From Mannheimia bovis (GTDB taxonomy: Bacteria > Pseudomonadota > Gammaproteobacteria > Enterobacterales > Pasteurellaceae): DNA of 64,000 bases. Made by a program: the position numbers and the translations under genes. The notes below the pieces were generated by a model. It was not told the DNA's origin, did not search any database, and saw nothing but the letters and a program-made list of their open reading frames with translations. Shown one piece after another: positions 47,823-58,028 of this stretch (positions are counted from its first letter, which is position 1; each line of letters starts with the position of its first letter). The stretch is from assembly GCF_014541205.1 (NCBI RefSeq), contig NZ_CP061280.1, positions 62,001 to 126,000 of the forward strand, written 5' to 3'.

Positions 47823-48449
47823 TGAACCCTCAGGGTGCAAACCAATCCCCTTATGGCGTTCTTTCAATTTCGCATTCACATCCGCCCAAGAAAGCTCAGC
47901 ATTGTGCAGCAACACCGTTAAATGATAAGCCAGATCCGCCACTTCGGATACCAACTCTTCCCGATCATTTGCCATTGCTGCAATCACAGATTCCACCGCT
48001 TCTTCCCCTACTTTTTGGGCGATTTTATGCGTACCTTTGGCGTAAAGTTTCGCAGTATAAGAACTTTCCGGATCAGCATTTTTACGCTCGGCGATCATTC
48101 GTTCTAATTTAGAGAAAAAGATCCAATCCGGCTGTTCTTGCTCAAATTGATGAAAACAGCTCTCCGCCCCCGTGTGGCAGGTTTCGCCGATGGGGTTAGC
48201 AAGGATGAGCAACGTGTCGTTATCGCAATCCAAGCTCATATCCACCACATTTAAAAAATTGCCCGATGTTTCGCCTTTCGTCCATAAACGTTGTTTGGTA
48301 CGAGAGTAGAAAGTCACTCGTTTTTCGTTTAGCGTTTTTTCTAAAGCTTCTTCATTCATATAGCCAAGCATTAACACTTCGCAAGTTTGGGCGTTTTGGA
48401 CGATAACGGGCAATAAACCATCCACTTTTTGCCAATCAATATTTTGCAT
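47814..48449 (-). CDS. hisI: Bifunctional phosphoribosyl-AMP cyclohydrolase / phosphoribosyl-ATP pyrophosphatase
   Basis: Catalyses steps 2 and 3 of histidine synthesis. 211 residues: HisI domain at about 1-110 with [27 protein letters not shown] and [12 protein letters not shown] (zinc site), then HisE domain with [15 protein letters not shown] and [18 protein letters not shown]. Last gene of the his operon; a foreign membrane-protein gene separates it from hisF. Confidence 0.96.
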   Translation of the reverse strand: MQNIDWQKVDGLLPVIVQNAQTCEVLMLGYMNEEALEKTLNEKRVTFYSRTKQRLWTKGETSGNFLNVVDMSLDCDNDTLLILANPIGETCHTGAESCFHQFEQEQPDWIFFSKLERMIAERKNADPESSYTAKLYAKGTHKIAQKVGEEAVESVIAAMANDREELVSEVADLAYHLTVLLHNAELSWADVNAKLKERHKGIGLHPEGSNK

Positions 48450-48546
48450 TTTTTATTCCTTTTTTTGACCGCTTGCTGTCTCATACGAGACGTATAGGTT
48501 TATTTATAACTATCTAATTATTTAGTCATTATCTATGGGAAAGTCC

Positions 48547-49134
48547 CTACTTTAAAATAATTCCTATATTTCCATATTTTATATAACTGCCTAGAAAAGA
48601 TGTTCTTTTCATAATTGAAATTTTTGACCCAACATTTACTCTTTCATACAAGCTACGACTATTTAAGGTTTCTCTGTTAAATTCTTTAGATACTATCCTT
48701 ACATAGTGATATATGTGTGTATATTTTCCATAAGATCTATGAATCTCTTTATCATATACATCAGCTGTATATACTACGTTTCTACCAAGCTCTGCTGTGT
48801 AATGATAAGTAACGACTGGCATTAAGAAAATTGCTGGTATAATAGGTGCCAAAAATACTGAAATTACATCACCAAATAGATCATATTTTTCAAGTTCTTT
48901 TTCGTGTTGCTCTTGTTTTTTCTTTGAAAAATATCGTTTCTTTTCTAGCTGCTTATGATTTTTATAACCCATATAGATATGCTTGTAACTTGCCTTAATA
49001 ATCCAAGGCAAAAATACAACATAAGAAATAATAAAGTACATCAATGTATGTTCTTCATCTATTTCATAAACACGCTCTAAATTTAGAACATAGATAAGAA
49101 AACATATCAAAAATAGACCAAGCAAATTTTTCAT
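48547..49134 (-). CDS. Unknown membrane protein inserted between hisF and hisIE
   Basis: 195 residues with three hydrophobic segments, about 2-17, 32-49 and 90-108, a very basic loop between the second and third (KQLEKKRYFSKKKQEQHEKE), and a soluble C-terminal domain of about 85 residues (VVYTADVYDKEIHRSYGKYT). No family recognised. Much more AT-rich than hisF. It is on the same strand as the his genes, with 58 bases to hisF and 97 to hisIE, so it probably shares the his transcript. Confidence 0.7.
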   Translation of the reverse strand: MKNLLGLFLICFLIYVLNLERVYEIDEEHTLMYFIISYVVFLPWIIKASYKHIYMGYKNHKQLEKKRYFSKKKQEQHEKELEKYDLFGDVISVFLAPIIPAIFLMPVVTYHYTAELGRNVVYTADVYDKEIHRSYGKYTHIYHYVRIVSKEFNRETLNSRSLYERVNVGSKISIMKRTSFLGSYIKYGNIGIILK

Positions 49135-49192
49135 TTTTTAATACTTTTATATGTATTGAATATAAAGGTGCATTAGCAAATGCACCTTAAGA

Positions 49193-50818
<1,626 letters not shown>

Positions 50819-50851
50819 CAAGCGGTCAAATTCTTCCAAAAACTTGCAAAA

Positions 50852-51445
50852 TTAGACATTCTCCACAAAATTCCGTAGCAACTTCGCCCCTGCCGCTCCT
50901 GAACGCTCAGGGTGGAACTGTACGCCGTAGAAGTTTTGATTGGCAATCGCTGCTGAGAATGGCACACCGTAATCGCAAGTGGCGATGGTGTGAGCGTTCG
51001 GACGGACAGCATAGCTATGCACAAAATAGAAATGGCTGCCTTGCTCAATGCCGTGGAATAATGGGTGGTCGGCTTGATACTGCACTTTGTTCCAGCCCAT
51101 ATGCGGCAACGGTAAGCCGGTGTTTGGTAACAGCTCGGTTTTTCCACTCATTAGGCTCAGAGTTGCCACATCGCCTTCGTGAGAAAATTCGGTCATTAGC
51201 TGCATACCCAAACAGATGCCAAGCATTGGCTGGGTGGCATTTTGGATTGTTTCAATCAGCTGGCGATCGTGCAGGTTTTTCATCGCTGCGATTGCCGTTC
51301 CCACACCGGGGAGCAGTAGTTTATCGGCGGATTGGATTTTGTTGAGATCACGCGAGATCTCCGCCTGAATGCCAAGGCGGTCAAACGCAAATTTGACCGA
51401 AGACAGGTTGGCACAGCCTGTGTCGATGATGGTTAGGTTTGTCAT
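50852..51445 (-). CDS. hisH: Imidazole glycerol phosphate synthase glutaminase subunit
   Basis: Class I glutamine amidotransferase that feeds ammonia to HisF. 197 residues. Catalytic Cys in MLGICLGMQLM, oxyanion region LLPGVGTA, and the His-Glu pair in FYGVQFHPERSG. The start codon overlaps the stop of the upstream HEPN-motif gene by 4 bases (ATGA), an unusual coupling of a his gene to a non-his gene. Confidence 0.96.
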   Translation of the reverse strand: MTNLTIIDTGCANLSSVKFAFDRLGIQAEISRDLNKIQSADKLLLPGVGTAIAAMKNLHDRQLIETIQNATQPMLGICLGMQLMTEFSHEGDVATLSLMSGKTELLPNTGLPLPHMGWNKVQYQADHPLFHGIEQGSHFYFVHSYAVRPNAHTIATCDYGVPFSAAIANQNFYGVQFHPERSGAAGAKLLRNFVENV

Positions 51446-52407
51446 TTATTAACACTTCCAGTTAAATCTTTTAATCTATTCATGGTTATTTCATTTATTT
51501 TATCTTGTATTAATTTATCAAGATCTTCACAGTATTTAGTGAATATAGATTTAGCTTTATCCAAGTCTGGTAATTCAATGTCATTACCTTCTATATTCAT
51601 TCCAAATCTATGAATAATATTATTTCTTGTTCTTAATAAATCTTTGATGTCTGTATAGTTTGGAAGCCTGTTTAGCCCAAATCCTTGTTTAAAGACATAA
51701 TCTAGATTATCTGAGTTATGCCAAATTATTTCACTATCCAGCTTTCTGTGAATTATCTTTTCCAGTTCTGCTAAGATATCTGACACTTCTCCCTTATAAA
51801 AACGTTGGATCAATAAGAATGCCTTATTTTTAATATCATCTTTCCTATTATTCAAGATGAGATTTTTTAAAATTTCAGGGTAATGTTTTATATTATATTT
51901 TGTAACTTCCCATAAATAAGTCTCAAACGCAGTGAAAAATAAGCTAAATACTGACATTTGTAATAAAAAGTGGTTTTTATTATCGCTAGATAATATACCT
52001 ATTAACATCTCAGAATCATTTATCCTTTTCTCAAATGCTTCTAATGGAGAAATATTACGATCATATTCAAAAAAATCCTCGTCTTGTGATGGAATAGGTG
52101 ACCACATATCTCCGGCAATATCAAACAGTTCTTGAGCAACCTCTTCTATCACTTCATCAGAAACAATATCGCCAAACGCCCAAAATTCATCAAACGGATC
52201 AACTAAAGCTCCATGTATAGGTATATATCCACCTTCGCTAGAATCATACGGCAATGATTCAACAGGATCCTCATATTGATTAGTGAACCATTGAAATAAA
52301 GCTTCTTTTTGCTCTTCTGGGCTCGCTTTTTTCAGCCATTCAGTATCAATATGATCTCCTTGAACAACTCCTTGTGGTAACTCTATTCTTTCTCTTTCAA
52401 AATACAT
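51442..52407 (-). CDS. HEPN-motif protein inserted between hisB and hisH
   Basis: 321 residues from the ATG at 52405-52407 with GGGGA 5 bases before it. N-terminal acidic domain (about 1-100) with YEDPVESLPYDSSEGGY and FGDIVSDEVIEEVAQELFD, which I recall from the N-terminal domain of HEPN/RES-type proteins. C-terminal helical domain with RNNIIH (Arg261-His266) in LLRTRNNIIHRFG, an exact RX4H motif as in HEPN ribonucleases. It is probably a cytoplasmic RNase or a toxin-like defence protein, but no partner antitoxin is adjacent. AT-rich; overlaps hisH by 4 bases. Confidence 0.75.
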   Translation of the reverse strand: MYFERERIELPQGVVQGDHIDTEWLKKASPEEQKEALFQWFTNQYEDPVESLPYDSSEGGYIPIHGALVDPFDEFWAFGDIVSDEVIEEVAQELFDIAGDMWSPIPSQDEDFFEYDRNISPLEAFEKRINDSEMLIGILSSDNKNHFLLQMSVFSLFFTAFETYLWEVTKYNIKHYPEILKNLILNNRKDDIKNKAFLLIQRFYKGEVSDILAELEKIIHRKLDSEIIWHNSDNLDYVFKQGFGLNRLPNYTDIKDLLRTRNNIIHRFGMNIEGNDIELPDLDKAKSIFTKYCEDLDKLIQDKINEITMNRLKDLTGSVNK

Positions 52408-52478
52408 AACTATCCCCAACTCAAAAACTACAAGCAGTCAAAATCCCCAAAAACTTTGCAAAAATCGACCGCACTTTC

Positions 52479-52498
52479 GGGCGGGTTAAAACCCGCCC
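52479..52498. repeat. GGGCGGGT hairpin after hisB
   Basis: GGGCGGGT (52479-52486) and ACCCGCCC (52491-52498) form a perfect 8-bp stem, loop TAAA. It lies 9 bases after the hisB stop in the minus direction. Possibly the same hairpin family as those at 22585 and 43175. No T run follows, so it should not stop transcription toward hisH. Confidence 0.6.
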
Positions 52499-52507
52499 CT
52501 ACGGTGA

Positions 52508-53596
52508 TTATAAAACCCCTTTCGAGCTTGGCAACTCATTCCCTTCAATGCGGATACATTGTCTGAGCGTTCTGCCGAAGACTTTGAACAGGCTTTCGAT
52601 TTTGTGGTGGTCGTTGTCGCCTTTTGCCTTGATATGCAGGGTGGCAAGCAGCGTGAAGGCGATGGATTGGAAGAAGTGTTCGGTCAATTCGGTGCTGAAA
52701 TCGCCTACTTTGTCACGTTTGAAATCGGCTTTAAATTTGATAAACGGTCTGCCCGATAAATCCATCGTACATTCGGCTTTGCATTCGTCCATCGGTAGCA
52801 CGAAACCGAAACGGGCGATGCCACGTTTGTCGCCAATCGCTTGTTTTAATGCCGTACCCAGTGCCAAAGCGGTGTCTTCGACCGTGTGGTGCTCGTCAAT
52901 CCACAAATCGCCTTTGGTGGTGATGTTCATTCGGAAGCCACCGTGGGTGGCAATTTGGTCAAGCATATGGTCGAAAAAGCCCACGCCGGTTCTGATTTCA
53001 TTCGCACCTGTTTCGTCCAGCCAAACCTGCACTTTGATGTCGGTTTCTTTGGTTTTACGCACCACTTCCGCATAACGTGGCGTGCGGTCGCCGATATTGG
53101 TCACGGCTTCACCGAGCAATTTTTCGGTGATTAAATCCCAATTCAGCTTTTCAGGGTGGTATTGCAATGCACGAATACCCAAATTTTCCGCCAGTTGCAC
53201 ATCGGTAGCACGATCGCCAATCACAAAGCTGCTGGCAGGATCGAACAGTTGGCGGTCGATGTATTTTTGCAGCAGTTTGGTGTGCGGTTTACGGCAGTCG
53301 CAGCCGTCTTCGGGCTTGTGCGGACAAATCAACACATCGCCAAATTCAATACCTTGCGATTTGAACAATGCCATCATCGCATTGTGAGGTTTGTCGAAAT
53401 CTTCCTGAGGGAACGAACTCGTGCCTAAGCCGTCTTGGTTCGACACCATCACAAAGCGGTATTTGTTTTTGAGTTTGAGTAGGGCTGGAATGACATTGGG
53501 TTCAAATTTTAGCTTTTCCAAGCTGTCAATTTGGAAATCGGTTTTTGGCTCGTCAATTAACGTGCCGTCACGGTCGATGAAAAGGGTTGGTTGCAT
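52508..53596 (-). CDS. hisB: Bifunctional histidinol phosphatase / imidazoleglycerol-phosphate dehydratase
   Basis: 362 residues. N-terminal HAD phosphatase (about 1-165): [12 protein letters not shown] with the nucleophile Asp, [12 protein letters not shown], a zinc-binding [14 protein letters not shown] loop and VIGDRATD. C-terminal IGP dehydratase: [33 protein letters not shown] and [16 protein letters not shown]. Steps 6 and 8 of histidine synthesis. Follows hisC by 13 bases. Confidence 0.96.
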   Translation of the reverse strand: MQPTLFIDRDGTLIDEPKTDFQIDSLEKLKFEPNVIPALLKLKNKYRFVMVSNQDGLGTSSFPQEDFDKPHNAMMALFKSQGIEFGDVLICPHKPEDGCDCRKPHTKLLQKYIDRQLFDPASSFVIGDRATDVQLAENLGIRALQYHPEKLNWDLITEKLLGEAVTNIGDRTPRYAEVVRKTKETDIKVQVWLDETGANEIRTGVGFFDHMLDQIATHGGFRMNITTKGDLWIDEHHTVEDTALALGTALKQAIGDKRGIARFGFVLPMDECKAECTMDLSGRPFIKFKADFKRDKVGDFSTELTEHFFQSIAFTLLATLHIKAKGDNDHHKIESLFKVFGRTLRQCIRIEGNELPSSKGVL

Positions 53597-53609
53597 ATTT
53601 TTCTCCTGT

Positions 53610-54671
<1,062 letters not shown>

Positions 54672-54674
54672 CTA

Positions 54675-55067
54675 TTAAAGACCGCTATCTAAAAATAAGC
54701 GTGAATTTTCTTCATATGTATTAGTGTCAAAATCATAAATTAGATTGGGTGGATACCAATGTCCTACAATTAATATAGGCGGTACCCCATGCATTGTATA
54801 AAAAATAAAATCTCCTCTTCCTATTAAATTTGGAGAATTAACCATTTCATGAGATTTAATAACAAGATCCGATACACAATTCTCTTCTTTGGGATAACTT
54901 CCATTTTTCTTTCTGTAATCATTTATACAAGAAATTAAGAAGTCTGCTCGTTTCCGAAATTCCGGTTGATATTTTATCGATTGTATATACACGATACCGG
55001 TTAGCACTCCAAAATAGATAAATGGAAATGCCATCAAGAAAATTACTGCTATAAGACATTTTCTCAT
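54675..55067 (-). CDS. Unknown membrane-anchored protein at the head of the his operon
   Basis: 130 residues: one N-terminal transmembrane helix (about 5-28, LIAVIFLMAFPFIYFGVLTG), then a soluble domain with a type-IV-pilin-like or DUF-like pattern (FLISCINDYRKKNGSYPKEE) and many aromatic residues near the end (HGVPPILIVGHWYPP). Cys and the SYP motif suggest a periplasmic domain related to pseudopilin-like folds, which is speculation. RBS AGGGGTAAG. It starts 24 bases after the attenuator T run and lies where hisG would be expected. Confidence 0.7.
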   Translation of the reverse strand: MRKCLIAVIFLMAFPFIYFGVLTGIVYIQSIKYQPEFRKRADFLISCINDYRKKNGSYPKEENCVSDLVIKSHEMVNSPNLIGRGDFIFYTMHGVPPILIVGHWYPPNLIYDFDTNTYEENSRLFLDSGL

Positions 55068-55090
55068 TCTTACCCCTAAATTCTAGCCAT

Positions 55091-55166
55091 AAAAAAATCT
55101 CTCGAAAGTGGTCTTCCGAGAGATTATTTATTGACTGCTGTACTTGCTCGGAAGATTTATCTTCCG
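55091..55166 (-). promoter_or_regulatory. His operon attenuator: pause, antiterminator and terminator hairpins
   Basis: On the minus strand four segments can be read. Segment 1:2 is GCGGAAGAT with ATCTTCCGAG (about 55166-55147). Segment 3 is CTCGGAAG (55120-55113), which pairs perfectly with TCTTCCGAG of segment 2 to make the antiterminator. Segment 3:4 is the terminator: the arms at 55113-55125 and 55096-55108 pair over 13 bp, with a loop at 55109-55112 and a run of seven T after it. This is the textbook amino-acid attenuator arrangement, together with the leader peptide upstream. Confidence 0.9.
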
Positions 55167-55190
55167 CACACACCAAATGCCCGAAAGATA

Positions 55191-55235
55191 TCAGGTTAAA
55201 TGGTGGTGATGATGTGAAGTACAGTTAAAATTCAT
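55191..55235 (-). CDS. hisL: His operon leader peptide
   Basis: A 14-codon reading frame, MNFNCTSHHHHHLT, with five consecutive His codons (CAT CAT CAC CAC CAT). It ends 25 bases before the first attenuator segment. Ribosome stalling at these codons when His-tRNA is scarce would favour the antiterminator (2:3). RBS GGAGAAAC lies before the ATG. Typical of enterobacterial and Haemophilus his leaders. Confidence 0.9.
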   Translation of the reverse strand: MNFNCTSHHHHHLT

Positions 55236-55342
55236 TGTGTTTCTCCAAAACAGTTGAAATGAATTTACGCTAAGACATTCTAAATAGCAAGTGTTTTTTA
55301 TCCGAATTTTGCATTTTTTCTAGTCATCAGATTTCTGATGGT

Positions 55343-56329
55343 TTATGCCCTTGCCGAATAGACCTTAAATTTGGTGGATTTGGCTAATACTTCGTGTTTG
55401 CCGAAGGCTTTATCAAGCAAGTCCGGATAAGGTAAAAAGGCATTGGCGACAATGCGTAATTCGCCCCCTTTAGTCAGATGATTTTTCGCTTGGAAAATCA
55501 GCTCTTCCACCGCACGGTAAGCGGTATCGACCCCATCGTGAAACGGTGGGTTGGATACAATCAAATCAAAGCGGTCTGTGAGGTGAGAGAACACATCGCT
55601 CGCCAGAACATCCCCCTCTAACTGATTTTCTGCCAGAGTACGGCGGCTAGATTCCAATGCCATTGCGTGAATATCACTCATTGTCAGCTTGATTTTCGGG
55701 AATTGCTGGGCAAGAATTGCCCCAATCACACCGGCACCACAACCGAGATCTAGCACTTTGCCTTTGAGTCTGTCCTCTTTGCTGAAGGTGGAAAGCAGCA
55801 ATTTTGTGCCGTTATCCAACTCTGCCGAGCTAAAAACAGCGGGCAAAGCGAAGATCTCTAACACTTGCAAGCGGTAAGATTTCCAGAATTTTTTGCAATC
55901 GAAAGTCGGCACGGTTTGTAGTTCAAAATGATATAAACCACAACGGCGGGCGGAATCAATTTTGGCAATATTACCAAATGGCTCAAGCAGTTTTTCCACC
56001 GAACGTACGCCCGCACGGTTTTCGCCGATAATCAGCATCTCTTGCCCTACTTGACATTGAGAGAGCCATTGCAATAATTGGAATTGGCACTCTTGTTTGT
56101 TTTTTGTCCAATAAAACACTGCTAATTCCGCAGCCAAATCGCATTCCAAGCCAAAGACGACATTTGAGCGGTGGCGGGCGTAATCAAAATAACTGCTGAA
56201 TACCGACACATTTTTCGCTGCTTTGAGCTGTTGGGCGAAATCATCTCGCACATCGCCAAATAATAATACCGATTTCTGTTCAAATAACGCCAAGTGGCGT
56301 TCAAGCACTTCGCTTTCTAATGAGAGCAT
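55343..56329 (-). CDS. rsmC: 16S rRNA (guanine-1207-N2)-methyltransferase
   Basis: Methylates G1207 of 16S rRNA in the assembled 30S subunit. 328 residues: an N-terminal non-catalytic methyltransferase-like domain and a C-terminal SAM domain with VLDLGCGAGVIGAIL, MSDIHAMALE and the catalytic FDLIVSNPPFHDG. Divergent from holD, as in many gamma-proteobacteria. Confidence 0.95.
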   Translation of the reverse strand: MLSLESEVLERHLALFEQKSVLLFGDVRDDFAQQLKAAKNVSVFSSYFDYARHRSNVVFGLECDLAAELAVFYWTKNKQECQFQLLQWLSQCQVGQEMLIIGENRAGVRSVEKLLEPFGNIAKIDSARRCGLYHFELQTVPTFDCKKFWKSYRLQVLEIFALPAVFSSAELDNGTKLLLSTFSKEDRLKGKVLDLGCGAGVIGAILAQQFPKIKLTMSDIHAMALESSRRTLAENQLEGDVLASDVFSHLTDRFDLIVSNPPFHDGVDTAYRAVEELIFQAKNHLTKGGELRIVANAFLPYPDLLDKAFGKHEVLAKSTKFKVYSARA

Positions 56330-56471
56330 TTTTTCTCGCCTTTTCTAAAAAATTTGCGTTGAATATACCGAATTTAAGCGGATAAATCTTGCAAAACCTG
56401 CTGAATTTTGCAAAAAATTTCCTGATTTGCCGGAGTTTTGATACTATGCCGTAAATTTTATGAGGTTTAAG

Positions 56472-56894
56472 ATGAATAGGCGTGATTTGCTGTTAAATGA
56501 AATGGGTATTTCGCAATGGGTTTTAACCAAACCGCAGGTGCTGAAAGGCGATGCCCAAATTCGCTTAAATGAAAATGTGAAATTGATTGTGGTATGTGAG
56601 GAAGACTACCAAACCAGCCGTCTGTTTTCAGATATTCTGCTGGCATTGGGGCTACAAAAATCCCACTATCAATGGCTGAATGCCGAGCAATCTCAACGGT
56701 TGGTTTTCCCTCATTCGCCGATACTATGGTTAATTCAGGCGGAAGAACAAGCGGTTAAAATAGCAAAAAAATTTGCAAATTCGACCGCTTGGAAAAATCT
56801 TGCTTGGCAAGATCTCTCCCATTCCACGCATAAACGCCAACTTTGGCAGCAAATAGATGCCTATTATCATCATTTGGGGAAAGATCGTGATTGA
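56472..56894 (+). CDS. holD: DNA polymerase III psi subunit HolD
   Basis: Partner of chi (HolC, 33056) that links it to the clamp-loader tau/gamma subunits. 140 residues from ATG 56472, which has GAGG at 7-10 bases; an upstream ATG at 56460 is less likely. Motifs: MNRRDLLLNEMGISQW, LVFPHSPILWLI and HSTHKRQLWQQID. It overlaps rimI by 8 bases. Confidence 0.92.
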   Translation: MNRRDLLLNEMGISQWVLTKPQVLKGDAQIRLNENVKLIVVCEEDYQTSRLFSDILLALGLQKSHYQWLNAEQSQRLVFPHSPILWLIQAEEQAVKIAKKFANSTAWKNLAWQDLSHSTHKRQLWQQIDAYYHHLGKDRD

Positions 56895-57324
56895 AGAAAT
56901 CCAACAAACTGATTTTGAGCGATTATTTGAAATTGAGCAAAAAGCCCATTTAGTGCCGTGGTCGAAAGGCACTTTGCTAAATAACCAAGGCGAAAAATAT
57001 CTGAATTTAAAGCTGGTGGAAAACGGTGAAATTGTTGCTTTTGCTATCAGCCAAGTGGTGTTAGATGAGGCAACACTATTTAATATCACCGTTGATCCTG
57101 CTTTTCAACACCAAGGCTTTGGCAAGCGGTTACTTTACGAATTAATTTTGCAACTGCAAAAACGTGGTGTAGCAACACTTTGGCTGGAAGTGAGAGAATC
57201 CAATATTACGGCTCAAAAACTGTATGATTCACTCGGTTTCAACGAAGTTACCGTGCGGAAAAATTACTACCCTACGCCCGAAGGCGGGAAAGAAAATGCG
57301 GTGATTATGGCGTTGTATTTGTAA
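56887..57324 (+). CDS. rimI: Ribosomal protein S18 N-acetyltransferase RimI
   Basis: GNAT enzyme that acetylates the N-terminus of S18. Start set at GTG 56887, preceded by GGGAAAG; this gives MIEEIQQTDFERLFEIEQKAH, matching family N-termini, and 145 residues. Motifs: VLDEATLFNITVDPAFQHQG (acetyl-CoA motif follows, GFGKRLL), LWLEVRESNITAQKLYDSLG and RKNYYPTPEG. Coupled with holD. Confidence 0.93.
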   Translation: MIEEIQQTDFERLFEIEQKAHLVPWSKGTLLNNQGEKYLNLKLVENGEIVAFAISQVVLDEATLFNITVDPAFQHQGFGKRLLYELILQLQKRGVATLWLEVRESNITAQKLYDSLGFNEVTVRKNYYPTPEGGKENAVIMALYL

Positions 57325-57348
57325 ATTGGCTCGTGGTTATAAAACTTT

Positions 57349-57377
57349 TTGCAAATTCAGCTGCTTTCCTTTAGAAT
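57349..57377 (+). promoter_or_regulatory. Promoter of ssrA
   Basis: TTGCAA (57349-57354), 17-base spacer, TAGAAT (57372-57377). The mature tmRNA begins 13 bases after the -10 box, so a short 5' leader is removed by processing. Confidence 0.7.
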
Positions 57378-57389
57378 GTTGAGACTTTT

Positions 57390-57755
57390 GGGGCTGATTT
57401 TGGATTCGACGGGATTGGCGAAGCCCAAGGTGCACGTCGAGGTGCGGTAGGCCTCGTAAACAAACCGCAAAAAAATAGTCGCAAACGACGAACAATACGC
57501 TTTAGCAGCTTAATAACCTGCGTTTAGCCTTATCTCCTCAGCTTCCGCTCGTAAGACGAGGGTTCAGATAAGTCATCCAAAACGAGATCGTGTGGACGCC
57601 GCCGCTTTAGGATCGAAACACTAAATTCAATAAAGCTAGTTTATTCATTGCGTGTCTGTCCGCTGTGGATAAGCGAAATTAAAGACTAGACTAAACGTGT
57701 AGTACTGAAGGTAGAGAAATTTCGGACGGGGGTTCAAATCCCCCCAGCTCCACCA
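57390..57755 (+). ncRNA. ssrA: Transfer-messenger RNA (tmRNA)
   Basis: Rescues stalled ribosomes and tags the unfinished protein. 366 bases from GGGGCTGATTTTGGATTCGA to the encoded CCA at 57753-57755. The acceptor ends GGGGCTG and CAGCTCC pair, and GGGGGTTCAAATCCCCC forms the T-arm. The tag frame is 57481-57513, GCA AAC GAC GAA CAA TAC GCT TTA GCA GCT TAA, giving ANDEQYALAA as in Haemophilus and Pasteurella. The 3' end is the integration site of the island that follows. Confidence 0.97.
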
Positions 57756-57788
57756 AATTATAAACCTATAGCGTTCTATAGAGACCTG

Positions 57789-57824
57789 AAAAGCCTTGAA
57801 TTACAATAGTTCAAGGCTTTTTTA
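57789..57824 (+). terminator. Terminator after ssrA
   Basis: AAAAGCCTTGAA (57789-57800) pairs with TTCAAGGCTTTT (57810-57821), loop of 9, followed by a T run. It lies 34 bases after the tmRNA, either part of the original ssrA context or of the island. Confidence 0.88.
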
Positions 57825-57866
57825 TTGTCCTATGCGTACCTATACGATACAATCAAATCCGAAGAT

Positions 57867-58020
57867 TTTAGGAGTATATTTAGGAGTACGAGCAAACACT
57901 TATAAATTTTCGTACTCCTAAAATCACGTTAAAGCCTGACTAGATAAGGCTTTATCGCTTTTAGTTTTATACTCCTAAACAAAATCCATACTCCTAAACG
58001 TTGGTTCTTATACTCCTAAA
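57867..58020. repeat. Six TACTCCTAAA repeats, probable integrase arm-type sites
   Basis: Inverted copies (TTTAGGAGTA) at 57867-57876 and 57879-57888; direct copies (TACTCCTAAA) at 57913-57922, 57970-57979, 57989-57998 and 58011-58020. All six are exact over ten bases. They lie between the tmRNA attachment site and the integrase start, where arm-type binding sites and an Xis/Int regulatory region are expected. The last copy ends 8 bases before the integrase ATG and may also allow autoregulation. Confidence 0.75.
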
Positions 58021-58028
58021 GGCTTACT

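Noticed and set aside
48455-48510. GTCTC..GAGAC and ATACG..CGTAT stems between hisIE and the membrane-protein gene
   Set aside because: Short overlapping palindromes without T run or relation to the longer repeats; too weak for a feature.
52548-53075. 175-codon open frame on the plus strand opposite hisB
   Set aside because: Lies entirely within hisB, in a high-GC part where antisense stops are rare; no start signal.
54919-55176. 85-codon frame on the minus strand at the head of the his operon
   Set aside because: It runs through the attenuator hairpins and overlaps the unknown gene at 54675 in another frame; explained by the attenuator sequence.
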